This document shows positions 21,561 through 33,404 of a DNA stretch of 40,931 bases, piece after piece (the stretch's first letter is position 1; the number at the start of each line of letters is the position of its first letter). The translations under genes were made by a program, and so were the position numbers. This DNA is from Saccoglossus kowalevskii. Taxonomy: Eukaryota > Hemichordata > Enteropneusta > Harrimaniidae. The DNA is taken from positions 234,460-275,390 of the forward strand of contig NW_003155241.1 in the NCBI RefSeq assembly GCF_000003605.2, in the 5' to 3' direction. The notes beneath the pieces were generated by a model, which did no database searches, was not told the origin of the DNA, and was given only the letters and a program-made list of their open reading frames with translations.

Positions 21561-22770
21561 TACAAACCGGTTGAAATTTGATTTGAGAATGTCATTATGC
21601 AGGCGTCATCATTATGTCGCCTAGAGCGGAAGATTGAATTTAGTAAGAATTGATCCACTTAACAGAACAAAGCTTATTCAATCCTCTTAATACACTGCCA
21701 GTATTTTTAAATCTGTTGCTAATTATACATACACTGAATAGGTACAGTGTACCAGTACTTACAATGTATATTAGCGTGCAATGAACACATTCAGGTGACA
21801 ATGGTTCTGTAATCTGTACTCAATGTTTCAATTTGTGCAAAAGCTGAAAAGTAGAAATTTTTTTTAACACGACCAAAGCATTTTTATTTTAAAAATTCTA
21901 AATTCAACCACCAAATTTCCCCCAGCAAAATTTTGGTATAATATTTTTCACATTCTTAAAAAAAACTTACCATAATTTTCTTGTTAAATTTTGAATCAAA
22001 ATGGCATAATTTGCTACAGATATTAATCAAAATATGGAAATTTTATACAGGTTTATTTTGTAGAAAGAAGACAGAAGTTGACTTCTGGTTTCAAATGAAT
22101 TATTCTAGCATCAAATTTCACCCTCAGGAAATAATAAACAGTGCTAAGGATGTGGTCGAAGTTTTCAGGAAGTAAAATTGATACCAATAATTTTCATAGA
22201 TGAATTTTTTAAACCATACAACATTCATGTGGTTATATAACTATTAAGTAAATAAATTCATTATTGATTGATTGATTGATTGATTAAAATGAATACTGAA
22301 AAAAAAGTAAACGGGATACCACAATTATTTTATAGAAAAATGTAGAATAAAATTGAAAAACATTGTTTGTTTTAACATTCTGATTGTGAAGTCTTTAGAA
22401 TGGGTGAATTTAACACAAACCGCTATAACTATTATGTTCATGTACATTATTTACTTTATTTTTTACTTTATTGTATATTAGCCTACCCTCTTTAAATTAA
22501 GTGTTAAATAAATTTAAAAAAAATAAATTACATCTTTAATATATGAAACATCTGATGAGTGCCTGTAGTACTCATTTAATTGATCATTTTGATGTCAGAA
22601 TTAAAACACAGATATACACCAATTTGCATATCAACGGGTCAAAAGCTCGAAAGTTTACAATACATCGAAAATAAACAAATATGTACAGAATGATAACAGT
22701 CAAAACTCTAATACTGCAGGATCATGTACGGCTATGGATTAATGATTTACAGCAGAAGAATAGGATTCAG
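21561..22770. other. Intergenic AT-rich DNA with (ATTG)n
   Basis: An (ATTG)n tract lies at about 22262-22286. No coding exon or other repeat was recognised. Confidence 0.45.
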
Positions 22771-22774
22771 AAAA

Positions 22775-22824
22775 TACGTATTGGCTCTTATTAGAAAATG
22801 CACTTCTAATAGAGCAAATACAGT
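22775..22824. repeat. 50-bp perfect-looking mini-palindrome
   Basis: TACGTATTGGCTCTTATTAG and, inverted from the right, TACTGTATTTGCTCTATTAG. It resembles the CTTCTATTAGAGC element without its middle. It lies inside the minus-strand ORF 22739-23023, which makes that ORF unlikely to be a gene. Confidence 0.55.
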
Positions 22825-23145
22825 ACATCATTTCTGTGAGTGGCGTCTCTTGAATGTTAGCCTCCAGCATGGCAGAAATTAAAGCAATAAGTATTACACA
22901 TTTCACCCCATAGGACCTTCTCAGAATTCTGATGTTGTGAATAATAACTGTTTTTTTGTTTTTGTCAACAAATTCAAATAAGTGATCAAAAATTATTTTA
23001 CAAAAAAAAAAAAGATTGTCCATCTTGAAACAGTGATAATTGTAATTTTACTTTATTAGCACAGTAATGTGAATCTGACACAATGAAGTTAAAGACTTGA
23101 ATGATAGACCAAATAAAATTTGTTTTGTCTTGTTACATCTTAAGG

Positions 23146-23330
23146 TACTGTACAATCTGTATTCGAAGCTATGACTTCTATTAAAATGGTACAATGCAAT
23201 AGAGGGGATGTGGTTTCTATTAGAGCATCAACACATATGAGAAATGATGAATTTTTAGTTTTCAATTTGTTCAAAACAAGTGGGTGCTGCTTCTATTATG
23301 GGTGCGGCCATTAATACAACTTTTACGGTA
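23146..23330. mobile_element. CTTCTATTAGAGC-type MITE, copy 2
   Basis: Close relative of 3592-3774. It starts TACTGTACAATCTGTATTCG and ends ATTAATACAACTTTTACGGTA (right end inverted: TACCGTAAAAGTTGTATTAA), a better-kept pair of ends than in copy 1. Confidence 0.72.
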
Positions 23331-23339
23331 CTCCCCATG

Positions 23340-24835
23340 AATGTTTGTAATCATCAAAATCAATTATGACTTTCAATGTTACAAATTTAAAATAATCACC
23401 AAAAATATTTTTTTATTAAAATTGCACCTCATCTAATTATAGATGTTGGCATAGACCATAGAACACTTATTCCTTTCGCTATTATTCCAGAAGAAGAGAA
23501 ATGTCAAAGAAAATGGCAAATAAAACATCGCATGTTTATCTTTTGGATTACATACGTCTCACTTTAGAAAAAAAAATATATGGTGACTTTTCAAATAAGA
23601 ACCAAGAAAAGTAATTCAATTGATTAGACATTGATTATCACAAATCTTTTGGGCTCTAGCAATCATTGAAGAAATGTCAAGAGTTTACGTAATGACAAGT
23701 GCCCCCAATGATAACGCCCACGCATCACCAACATGAAATGATGCCCTCTATGGGTGTATAGCCCCTAGCAATGTGCTTCAGAAAGTTGTTTTTCTTCAAT
23801 GCTGTGAGGTCACTTTACTCAGTTTGGAGAATATCAATCAATAATACACAGTGAAAATAGAACGTTTTGTCTGTTTTAGGGCATTTTACCATAACGATTG
23901 TTTCCTATGGCAAAAATACATATATATCTCAAAATTTTGCTCAATGACATATACCCAAAAAATTACATATAGTGTCATACAAGGTACTTTTTGATGTCCA
24001 GAATTATTAAAAAATTGAGAATATTTTTAGTGGGTTTTCACTAGGGAATGTGTTTTTATTGTTGTCTATGGAAAGCGCTGACAAAATGGCATTTGACAGT
24101 GAACTCAAGTTCACATACTGCTGACTAATTCTAAAATGATTAATTGTATACAGATTTTGAAATACTGTCACTACTTTAAGCACTAAAATATGCACACCTA
24201 AACAACTCATTAGAAGAATTTTGCCTGAAGACTAAATATCTTCATGATATACACACAAATTCCACAAATTGTAAAACGCAGAAAGTTGTTTTTTTTCTGG
24301 AACAATTGTGTTTAACAATACCACAAACAAATTTGAACAGTGCTCTTAGAAGGTTTAAAACATTTTCTAATTACATCAGCTCACATCATTCATGTTTGCT
24401 TTTTCTGCTTTTTTCAAGTCTGTACTCAATCCTAACAATACCAAGTATATCAAGCTTCGAGTGCTTTTAGTTTTCACATTTTTTCCAGGTTAATCATTAC
24501 CATACTTGCTCTCAAAGGGACAAACCAATATATATTGAGAGTGGGTTTATTTGACTGGGAATATTTTAATTTCAGCATTGGCCAACTTTCTTCAGCTGAA
24601 TAAATTAGACTTATTAAATCAAGTAGACTTATTTCTTTTAGTTTTAAGATTAGACATTAAGCCATAATATCAAAGAAATCTCAGAAATAATACCTACAAC
24701 AAATTTAAGATTTGCCTAAAGCCTAAATCTGATCTGAGTATTGAAGATGAAATGCTAATAGAAAACTAAAAATATTATAACAAAAGAAATAAATCATTGT
24801 AACAGTTGAAAATTATCTATTGTATAAATTAGGTA
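23340..24835. other. Intergenic or intronic AT-rich DNA
   Basis: No supported exon or clear repeat. Minus ORF 24007-24210 looks like chance. Confidence 0.45.
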
Positions 24836-24840
24836 ATTAA

Positions 24841-24990
24841 AAAGTAATGGTCGTCACGCCTCGCATGTGAAACATTTTTTTAGCTAAAACCTTGATTTTT
24901 CCCACAATTCAATGCACTCTTCTAATGATAATCAAGTTTTGACCTGAGTGAGCTCACATGCACTAATTATCGCTGGTGAATCCTTTGATA
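24841..24990. mobile_element. Decayed relative of the element at 34916-35147
   Basis: GGTCGTCACGCCTCGCATGTG, then TGATTTTTCCCACAATTCAATG and CTCTTCTAATGA parallel GTCGCGCCGCTCATGTGCGA, TTGATTTTCCCACAATCCAA and GCTTTTCTAATGA. Confidence 0.55.
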
Positions 24991-24999
24991 ACATTCAAT

Positions 25000-26020
25000 T
25001 ACCTAGTTAAGGTAGTTTGCTGCCATTAAAAAAAAAATACTCAGAAATCTTTGAAATACAGCAAAAAGAGTTTGGTAACACTACAGTTTAAAATTTGAAA
25101 TAAAAATATAGGGTCATTGAACTAAGTTTTCCGCAAAACAACCTCAAAAATTGATCGAAAATGAATTTTTTGAATAGTTATATTTGATTCCTATGACAGA
25201 AACATTCCATTATCTCTAATTTTGTTTGGTCATCTATGCTAAGAATATATGTGAGAACTACATATTAGAAATCTTTGAATATTAATACAAGTTATCTATG
25301 AAATGATATGTTTACATTGAATCCTATAGAAAACTTTCCAAAATGGCCGCTATTTACATTATTTTGCATATGTTTGTTAGGAAACACATCTCTCTTTCTC
25401 CATGGTAACATTAAATATGAAAGACATGCATGTATGTGAATCATCACACAATAATTTTTGAATGATTTACTGTGATCAACTTTTTACATGTTTTAATGGT
25501 ATCAAACTTAAAGCTTGGTATCGTCTCAGTTTGTACCTAATTGTCTGTGCAACAGTCATAGTCACCATCTTTGTTCATATAATTGTTCATAATGTGGCAT
25601 GATGACCACCGCCTTTCAATAAACCAATACTTCAACCAAACTGTAAACTCACACTAATTCATTTGTGCCAACTATTTAACAGGTCATTTACTTTGAAGCA
25701 CATGTGTTTCTAATCTAGTAATAAATACAGTACTCAGTGATAAAGAAACAGTATATGTAGTTCTAACCGTCTTTAAAATTTTTAAACTTGGCATCTCTTG
25801 TATATCCTTAGAAATAATGCAACTTGTTTTCATAAATAATAAACAAGTATGATTTTTGTTGCTAATATGAAAGTTTTCCCATTGATTGAAAGTATGATTG
25901 TACATTGTATATCACAGTTTTGAGCGGAAATGACCAAGTCTGCTAGCTGAGCCTCTTGGCAAAACAGCTGGTAAGGTGCTACAAATTCGAAAAAACAAGC
26001 TCAGGCTGAATTAGCTGCTT
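25000..26020. other. Intergenic or intronic AT-rich DNA
   Basis: Nothing recognised; a CCATGGTAAC half X-box lies near 25399. Minus ORF 25684-25905 is not supported. Confidence 0.45.
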
Positions 26021-26027
26021 TGCCAAA

Positions 26028-26215
26028 TACTGTAAAATACTTTATTTTCGTTATTTTCACAGAAGGAATGATTCAGTGAAAAATAAAATCCAGCAAATAA
26101 ACCTATATTTTACATTCAACTTGTCAAAAATCAGTGAAAATGAATGTCATACAAAACACTCAAAAAGTCATTTCAGCGAAAATTAATTCCAGCTAAAATA
26201 AATTATTTTATAGTA
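26028..26215. mobile_element. TACTGTAAAATAC-type MITE, copy 3
   Basis: Starts TACTGTAAAATACTTTATTT and ends with AAAATAAATTATTTTATAGTA; the interior is shared with the other copies (AATTAATTCCAGCT). Confidence 0.78.
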
Positions 26216-26219
26216 GTCC

Positions 26220-26905
26220 CTCAATAATTGTGATATCCTATTTGATTTATTTAAAATGTACACCTCTGCACGAGATGGATAAGATAAAAAAACAAAAAAA
26301 TTAAACAAATATAGAGGGAGTAAAACACATTTGCGCAAGCATTTGAAGTAGTAAAGTGCATTGTAATATTTTCACGTGATGACGGGACAATACAACTATG
26401 TTTAGTAGTGACAGATATTCTAGGTCCTTCAAAGTTGAAGGTCTAAATCGGGATATCAATTTCTGTCACTGGTATGCTACAATTATACTAAGTATGTCAC
26501 AAATAAATATTTCACTAACTCTGACTGCCATACTTGTTACCACCAAAATTGTGACACATCATATTGCAATTTTGAATCAATTGGACATAATTAAAAATTG
26601 AGTATTGTGCTTGATCAATTTCTTTTTTAAAATATGCTCAAAAAAATGTGTAGGACTATTTTGGGAAAGTCTGTTTGTTTTACGGTAACCAGGCTTTCGC
26701 TATTTCCACATTTACACAAAATTTTATTTTATTGAAAAAACATCAAAAAATAAACAGGAAACTTTATGCAAGTTTACTCCCTAGGTATAAGCCCAGTTCA
26801 TCATTTTTAGACATATTTAGGACAACCCTGGGTATACATACGTCTGGGGTGTTTTTATCAGGCTTCGACAATAAGTTTACAGTAATATTATAAGATGTTG
26901 TTTAT
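26220..26905. other. AT-rich DNA, no gene
   Basis: ORFs at 26398-26601 and 26675-26893 lack splice support or family resemblance. TACGGTAACC near 26681 and GTTTACAGTAA near 26875 might be ends of an eroded MITE. Confidence 0.35.
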
Positions 26906-26912
26906 TAAAATA

Positions 26913-27120
26913 CTGTAAAGTCATTAGTTATTGGCTGGTTTTTAATATTTCTATTTTTGCCAATAAGCGAAATTCACTGAATTGAATTTACAACATGTAA
27001 AATAACAATAGAACTCATTGTTTTCCCACCAAGTTCTTGAACTTAAAACCCAGTGGAATTTGCTCAAAGCATAAAATAACAAAATTAAATTTCAATGAAA
27101 ATAAATGGTTTTACAGTATG
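26913..27120. mobile_element. Related TACTGTAAA-ended MITE, different interior
   Basis: Starts TACTGTAAAGTCATTAG and ends ATGGTTTTACAGTA, with AATAAGCGAAATTCACTGAA inside. Only the outermost bases match the 2604/4131/26028/31046 family. Confidence 0.5.
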
Positions 27121-27404
27121 TGTGTAAAAAATGTGTCATGAAAACTGCTCATTGGACATAGTTTTAGATTTCTGAATAATTGCAGTACCCATTGTAAATA
27201 TCATGAATGGGGTTTTAACAGGTAAACTATGTTTTGACTTTATTTGCTGACAACTGAGAAGTGTTCAACACTTCATGACGCAATATTTTTGTCAAAATCA
27301 GTGCCAACAGATTGTATTTTAACATCACGATAATTCACTTCCACATTGCGATAATTGATGAAGATCTTGATTGTTTTCCAACAGACCTTAATATTTTTTA
27401 CATT

Positions 27405-27535
27405 GTAAATAATATAAAATGTGCATATTTTTGTGTGAATAATTTTGCTTCGTCATTGTAAAAGTGTTGTGGAAATCAAATACAATGCAACTAATTTTGC
27501 AATTTTATTTCCCCAAAAGTAACATAATTTCTTCC
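27405..27535. repeat. Dispersed repeat related to 9205-9320
   Basis: Same order of blocks as at 9205-9320, including AAATGTGCATATTTTTGTG and ACTAATTTTG. Confidence 0.6.
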
Positions 27536-27539
27536 TAAT

Positions 27540-28360
27540 CTGGAATACATGGTGAATGAAAATTTTCAGTTTGATATTTTTTAGAGGGGTATTTAGTTAC
27601 GAAAAATTCTACATTTTTTCTGAGGTGGTCCCTCGGTATTTGCCCACCAAAATGTTGTTGTTTAAGTTGTGGTCCCGGAAGCCCAAAAAGTACAGCAAAC
27701 ATTACTTTCGTGACACACAAACAAATAATTTAATATTTCATAAAAATTGAATTTGTGTTATTTTTTTTCAAAATTATTATGAAAATAGGGGAAAAAAACA
27801 CGAATGAATATTTCTTTTTTTGGGCCAATATGTTTTTATACATTTTTTATAACATTAATGTTTATTATACTTCTCTCAAGAATTGTATTCAGTTTTATTT
27901 GATTACACAAATAAATAAATCTACTTCAAAAAAGATGTTTGACCATTCAAGATAGTACATAACGATTTGTTTTAAAAATAGCAAAACAAGATTTATAACT
28001 CATCAGTATTTTAGGAAGGCAACAATTTGTAAGTATTCAATAAAAAAAACAATGGTTAGGATTTGATATTTATAATTACATCATTATTTGTTAATGAATA
28101 CTGTACAAGAACGAACAACAATACAATAAACACAAATAGGCTTTCATTATTATGCTAATGAGGTTAAATGTACTGGTGACAGCAAACATTGACATTGACT
28201 TCTAATGACAACATATAGAAATCTCAAAACACAAACAGCTATCAATTGTTTTTAATTTTTTAAATAAACACAGATTCTCATAATTTGGAGAGGATCATAT
28301 ATTACTCTGTGAATATTAACTACACATGTACTTGGCTGGCTGTGAGAAGCTAATTTGAAT
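27540..28360. other. AT-rich DNA, nothing recognised
   Basis: ORFs at 27535-27955 show no family and no paired splice sites. Confidence 0.45.
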
Positions 28361-28721
28361 TAACAGTGAAGTGTGGAGTTATCGTATATTTAAACTGCAG
28401 GATCTCAGTATCAAGTGGCCAGATATTGTGGGTTTTTGGAGAAGGCGGTCTACTGTATTTACCGATTTACTCCGGATAAAAAGAGAATATATCGGTCACC
28501 CGACATCTATGCACTTCCGTCTATTATATAGCTGTTGTAATGGCGATGAATGCACAATGGTAAGATGAGGCGAACACGCATGCATGATTCCGATTTAAAC
28601 ATGGCCGACCATATTCAAAGAGATGATATGTAACTTGTAATAGGCAGATCCTGTTTGGGTACGAGTCGCCACGTCACGGCAATTCATTGGTAAGTCGAAA
28701 TTGCAAGATACATCGTGGATA

Positions 28722-28802
28722 ATGGCAGAATTGGTCACACGTTTTAGTCGTTTAGTCATCCTTTTCACGTTGTGTCTTCATCACGATGCAGACTCATTGC
28801 AG
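28722..28802 (+). CDS. Candidate first coding exon with signal peptide
   Basis: ATG at 28722 opens 27 codons that end exactly at CAG followed by GTATTT. The peptide has a short n-region with two Arg, a hydrophobic core (LVILFTLCL) and polar residues with a plausible cleavage site after ADS. That is a typical secretory signal exon, in phase 0. Two other donor-like sites lie upstream (GTAAGA at 28560, GTAAGT at 28690) and the region is CpG-richer than its surroundings, with a TATATA near 28526, as expected near a promoter. It would lie antisense within the inferred first intron of the minus-strand gene. Chance is not excluded. Confidence 0.3.
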
Positions 28803-28961
28803 GTATTTCGCGGACGCCCTTTTTTATTACAACGGTCACTCCTTTCAATATTCCATGAATAAATGCGCGTGTAATGTTTCAAGGACGATATCATAGAAAA
28901 CTTCGCGATTCCATGGACATATAATATTATTTAAAAAAAATAACAGACTTATAATACTCAC

Positions 28962-29097
28962 CCAGTTAAAAATTAGACTACTAGTATCCCGAGCTTTGAA
29001 CAACGACAACAAAATAACGATGGCGAAAGACTCCTTAGCGATGCGTAAAAGAGAAAGTGAACAGCGTGCGTCTCCCTAGGCGGTGTTGATTTGTCAA
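28962..29097 (-). promoter_or_regulatory. Probable promoter and non-coding first exon, minus strand (of the SMS-like gene?)
   Basis: Reading the minus strand, a relatively GC-rich block (GCCTAGGGAGACG, CACTTTCTCTTTTAC, TAAGGAGTCTTTC, TTGTTGTCGTTG) ends at a strong donor, AACTGG followed by GTGAGT (GT at 28961-28960). It contains no ATG. The next good same-strand acceptor before an ATG exon that I found is at 17011-17010, so I infer that this is the 5'UTR exon of the SMS-like gene, with a first intron of about 12 kb. The same block occurs in diverged form at 39811-39962 on the plus strand. The transcription start is not visible; a pyrimidine-rich start near TTTCTCTTTT is possible. Confidence 0.4.
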
Positions 29098-29441
29098 TAA
29101 CAAACGAAGATTACATCTACATAAAAATAAAATTTCTTACAATATTGTTACAACATACAAAAATCACCCTTGTCCACTTTTTTATCGATTACATAGTTAC
29201 AGACCGAACTCGATTTATCTTTCAAAATGACTAAAGTTATGATCAAATATGCTCGTAACCTTTGCGCGTATGATACGTGCCGGGATGTGTGCAATGAAAT
29301 GCCCTGTACCCGCTTTTTTGCAAGCTTTGGATAATACATTATTATTATTAATATTATTATTAGATTACAAATAACCATAGTTAGATTCTGTCTACAGGCT
29401 AAATTAAAGCTAATCCCATATGTTTGCATGTTGGCTAGACC

Positions 29442-30715
29442 ACAGGGAGTTGGATAAACTTATGTATTTTAATAAATTATTAAATAATAAATTGTTATAT
29501 AACTTTTCTTTTACCCCCCCCCCCCTTCCTGGTATCGATTTCAAGTAATCACTGATCCTTGTTTATACCACTCTTTCCTTTATCACAACTTTGTTACGCG
29601 CTAATGTTATATGCAAATTTTAACGCGCGATGTAATAAAATATCCCAAGGGTTGAAACGCGCCAGGACTGTGGCATAAAATCACGCATTCGAACCTTTCA
29701 AAGTTTGTTTTCTTTACATATATGACATCTGTAATGACATGGATGGCATTAGAANNNNNNNNNNNNNNNNNNNNNNNNNNNNNNNNNNNNNNNNNNNNNN
29801 NNNNNNNNNNNNNNNNNNNNNNNNNNNNNNNNNNNNNNNNNNNNNNNNNNNNNNNNNNNNNNNNNNNNNNNNNNNNNNNNNNNNNNNNNNNNNNNNNNNN
29901 NNNNNNNNNNNNNNNNNNNNNNNNNNNNNNNNNNNNNNNNNNNNNNNNNNNNNNNNNNNNNNNNNNNNNNNNNNNNNNNNNNNNNNNNNNNNNNNNNNNN
30001 NNNNNNNNNNNNNNNNNNNNNNNNNNNNNNNNNNNNNNNNNNNNNNNNNNNNNNNNNNNNNNNNNNNNNNNNNNNNNNNNNNNNNNNNNNNNNNNNNNNN
30101 NNNNNNNNNNNNNNNNNNNNNNNNNNNNNNNNNNNNNNNNNNNNNNNNNNNNNNNNNNNNNNNNNNNNNNNNNNNNNNNNNNNNNNNNNNNNNNNNNNNN
30201 NNNNNNNNNNNNNNNNNNNNNNNNNNNNNNNNNNNNNNNNNNNNNNNNNNNNNNNNNNNNNNNNNNNNNNNNNNNNNNNNNNNNNNNNNNNNNNNNNNNN
30301 NNNNNNNNNNNNNNNNNNNNNNNNNNNNNNNNNNNNNNNNNNNNNNNNNNNNNNNNNNNNNNNNNNNNNNNNNNNNNNNNNNNNNNNNNNNNNNNNNNNN
30401 NNNNNNNNNNNNNNNNNNNNNNNNNNNNNNNNNNNNNNNNNNNNNNNNNNNNNNNNNNNNNNNNNNNNNNNNNNNNNNNNNNNNNNNNNNNNNNNNNNNN
30501 NNNNNNNNNNNNNNNNNNNNNNNNNNNNNNNNNNNNNNNNNNNNNNNNNNNNNNNNNNNNNNNNCGTAACAAAGTTGTGATAAAGGAAAGAGTGGTATAA
30601 ACAAGAATCAGTGATTACTTGAAATCGATACCAGGAAGGGGGGTAAAAGAAAAGTTATATAACAATTTATCATTTAATAATTTATTAAAATACATAAGTT
30701 TGTCCAACTCCCTGT
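29442..30715. mobile_element. Candidate Mutator-like transposon with long TIRs and 9-bp TSD, interior is the N gap
   Basis: 29442-29598 and 30715-30565 are inverted copies over about 150 bases (ends ACAGGGAGTTGG...CCAACTCCCTGT), differing mainly in C-tract length (12 C left, 6 G right). GGCTAGACC flanks both outer ends exactly (29433-29441, 30716-30724). TIRs this long with a 9-bp duplication are the hallmark of MULEs. The right TIR stops at the gap edge, so it may be longer. Whether a transposase lies in the gap cannot be seen. Confidence 0.68.
29755..30564. other. Assembly gap (810 N)
   Basis: Undetermined bases. Reading frames crossing it are meaningless. Confidence 1.
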
Positions 30716-30727
30716 GGCTAGACCCAG

Positions 30728-30985
30728 CTGCTTGCAGGGAGGCACCTGCATTTTAACAATATTCGGGAATTGGGGGTAACTGTGACATCGCTGCTATTAT
30801 ACGGACTGAGTCACGACAAAATTTACGAAGAATATATAAAAATGTCCAGTTCCCCTAACTTCAATTTACTAGTACCCAATAACCATGGAGGTTTTATCTC
30901 TATGATAATAAGACCATTACAATGCAAATTCGGAAAGTGCAAGTTGTTGAATAACACTGATATTTTGGGGGGACAATATCTTTGA
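30728..30985 (+). CDS. Unrecognised ORF with acceptor and poly(A) signal; possible terminal exon
   Basis: A phase-0 reading frame of 85 codons runs from a CAG acceptor at 30725-30727 to TGA at 30983-30985, and an AATAAA follows at 31040-31045. Features include a hydrophobic start, a KIYEEYIK stretch and two Cys in QCKFGKC. I recognise no family. It is in phase with the signal-peptide exon at 28722-28802, which would give a 112-residue secreted protein whose intron contains the gap-bearing transposon. The acceptor begins immediately after that element's right target duplication. Confidence 0.22.
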   Translation: MLAGRHLHFNNIRELGVTVTSLLLYGLSHDKIYEEYIKMSSSPNFNLLVPNNHGGFISMIIRPLQCKFGKCKLLNNTDILGGQYL

Positions 30986-31045
30986 CGTTCCTTGCCAAGT
31001 CGGAAATGATTTACCGAAACGAATTCTTATGATTATATAAATAAA

Positions 31046-31247
31046 TACCGTAAAATACTTTATTTTTGCTATTTTCACTGAAGGAAACTGGAGATTTAGT
31101 GAACATAAAATCCAGCGAATATACCTTTTTTCCTATATTTTACATTCAACTCGTCAAAAATCAGTGCAAAAATACTCCTTTACAGAACATCGAAAAATGT
31201 CTTTTCGGCGAAAAATAATTCCAGCTAAAATAAAGTATTTTACAGTA
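31046..31247. mobile_element. TACTGTAAAATAC-type MITE, copy 4
   Basis: TACCGTAAAATACTTTATTT at the left and AAAATAAAGTATTTTACAGTA at the right are inverted copies; the interior matches the family (CCTATATTTTACATTCAACT). Confidence 0.78.
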
Positions 31248-31249
31248 CA

Positions 31250-32050
31250 AAGTATTTTGTTACAATGATCCATACCAGTAGTGCTTAGCTGGCTGAGCCC
31301 GAAATAACCGTTCGTTTGCCCGTGGCAAGCTGAGTCTAGACCTGATCACTGTCACTCAACACTGTCTTTTTACCTCTGTGTTGTTACATATAAAAGTGGG
31401 TCATGTTCAGATCGTACCTATCATTTCTTAGCCTGTACTATGCGTTCGCGCAGGTTTTCTTAACACGGAATAACGTTTTTGACCTCTTCGTCTGTGCCGA
31501 TGAGCCTGAATATACAATATATACAATGATATTTTAACAGAAAACAAAAATTAAACTTTTAATATTTGTCTAACATTTATTTTATATTTTTACAGTGTTT
31601 GTTTATTTGTTATTTGTTTGTTTGTTATAAAGTAATGTATATTAACCATAGAAGTTTCCATGAATTATTTTGTGTCAAATAAAATAAAATAAAATATACT
31701 ATACTATACTATTATATGTTGTGGAATTAAAAAAGGGAAAAGAACAAAAAACAAGCTCTTTTGAACAAGAACAAGCAAATTTTTGTCACAGATCCTTTAT
31801 CTCTCTATGATGATAAAGGGACTGTTTTTCTGTATGAAGCAAGTTGTTATTTGAATTTTTCGCTGTTTTCCCTTTGTTTGAAGCAGTTACCAATGAATTT
31901 ACAGATTTGTATTTGTTAGTAAGGTAATCGATTTACCATTGGTCCGTCTGATGTATTTATTGCTGCTGCTGATAGTAACATGTTCATCGTCTTTTTATTC
32001 ATTTAGTTTATTCGTGATGTCAACTTGATGGTTCGGTAGCTCTTTCAATC
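31250..32050. other. AT-rich DNA with short AAAAT and ACTAT runs
   Basis: (AATAA)n/(TACTA)n microsatellite at about 31678-31712; otherwise nothing recognised. Confidence 0.45.
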
Positions 32051-32053
32051 TTA

Positions 32054-32265
32054 GACTGGCAAAGTCGGGACTTCTTGATTGTTTCACAAAAAAAATAATA
32101 CTGTATATAATTAATTGTCAAATTAGCCTTTTCAACGTGATCGCGAAAACTAGCGTGAGTACGAAAGGGATTTCTTTAGCGGTCAGGTTAGTTGCCAAAA
32201 GGACTAAAAGAACAATTAATTATTTCTTTTTGTTTTACAAAAAAGAAGTCCCGAGTTTGCCAGTC
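32054..32265. mobile_element. Palindromic MITE, GACTGGCAAA termini
   Basis: GACTGGCAAAGTCGGGACTT at the left and AAGTCCCGAGTTTGCCAGTC at the right are inverted copies with one mismatch. Similarity continues inward (TTTCACAAAAA, TAATTAATTGT). The ORF 32137-32403 overlaps it and is not a gene. Confidence 0.7.
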
Positions 32266-32269
32266 CAAC

Positions 32270-33035
32270 TAAATCTGTACCTGCGCACTTGTAATCAAAT
32301 TTGTCATAGATGTCGTATGAGCATTTTTTTTTTATTTCAAGACATATTTCCAGCCCGAAGCTTGTTTTTAACTTTTTATAAGCACGTAATTAATTTGTTG
32401 TGATATCTCCCTCATTAATGTCATCATTCATTGTCTCTTTACAATATTGATGAATTTCAAACAAGATTTCAAAAATTGTTAAACGTAATTGCATAATATT
32501 GCTTTAACTTGTTTTGGACCATATATGCACCAAATTAATTTCATGCCATTACTAAATCAATTTCAATACACTTATTGTCATCCTGATTTAAACCACGTCT
32601 GTATGCTCCTGCAAATAGTGTATTTTCTTTCATTTGTTTTTTTTTAGTTTAATAGAGTATTTAATCATTTTATTTGAAATTGATAGAAGATATCTGCCCA
32701 AATCTTAATTAACAGCTCCGAGGTTTTATGAAGCAGTGTTTTACAGAATTTTGAGGGTAATTTTTCCATTGGGAGCATAAGGTTAAAATATGTTTGAATG
32801 GCAAATTAAGTCACTTATCCGAATTTCTCTGCAATAGACTGAGCAGATTTGGTGTTACCATGGAAAACACTTTGAGGTGTAATTTGTCTGAGATGTTATT
32901 TTTCCACAAAGAGGAGTTGCTAAATTTCGAACATCGCTTTCTCTGTGTTTGAAATTCTTTTGTGCTCTAATTAGTTTCCCATTATATTTCTTAATTTTTA
33001 ATCCCAAATACGTGAAGGATCATACGTTTTCCAAC
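32270..33035. other. AT-rich DNA, nothing recognised
   Basis: No exon or repeat supported apart from an X-box-like GTTACCATGGAAAAC at 32854-32868. Confidence 0.4.
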
Positions 33036-33039
33036 TCAA

Positions 33040-33400
33040 GAATTAGCTCCGCCGTCTTTGTAGAATATCACCATGAAATGAAAAATCTGATAGAGATCCA
33101 CCAAAGAATACCTGTGTTGAAAGTATCAAAGCAATTGAGGTGTTGGTTTTCAAGAAAAGGTCAAAAATAAGAAAAAAAAATACAAAAAAACATCCACTAA
33201 AACTAGAGAATTGAAAATATCGTCACGAAGAGAAAAAAATCTAACACTGGTTCATCCATGGCAATACATACCAGGTATCAAAGCCGGCAATTGAACTCAT
33301 TCTTTCCATTTATGTCAAAAAATGACGGACCCGAGACGCCGGACAGACTATGGTGGACAGTCACCTATATGACATTGGCGCCAAAATGGGTAACGCGAAC
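33040..33400 (+). repeat. Dispersed repeat, GAAGTCGAAAA family, copy 3
   Basis: ATTAGCTCCGCCGTC, AATGAAAAATCTGATAGAGA, GTATCAAAGCAATTGAGG, AGAATTGAAAATATCGTCAC and GACGCCGGACAGAC follow the order seen at 20990-21560. Confidence 0.6.
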
Positions 33401-33404
33401 TGTA

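Noticed and set aside
22739-23023. 94-codon minus-strand ORF with a hydrophobic stretch, considered as a second SMS-like first exon
   Set aside because: No PLPD-type motif, and it overlaps a 50-bp transposon-like palindrome.
29607-30604. ORFs of 276-321 codons
   Set aside because: They consist almost wholly of undetermined residues across the N gap.
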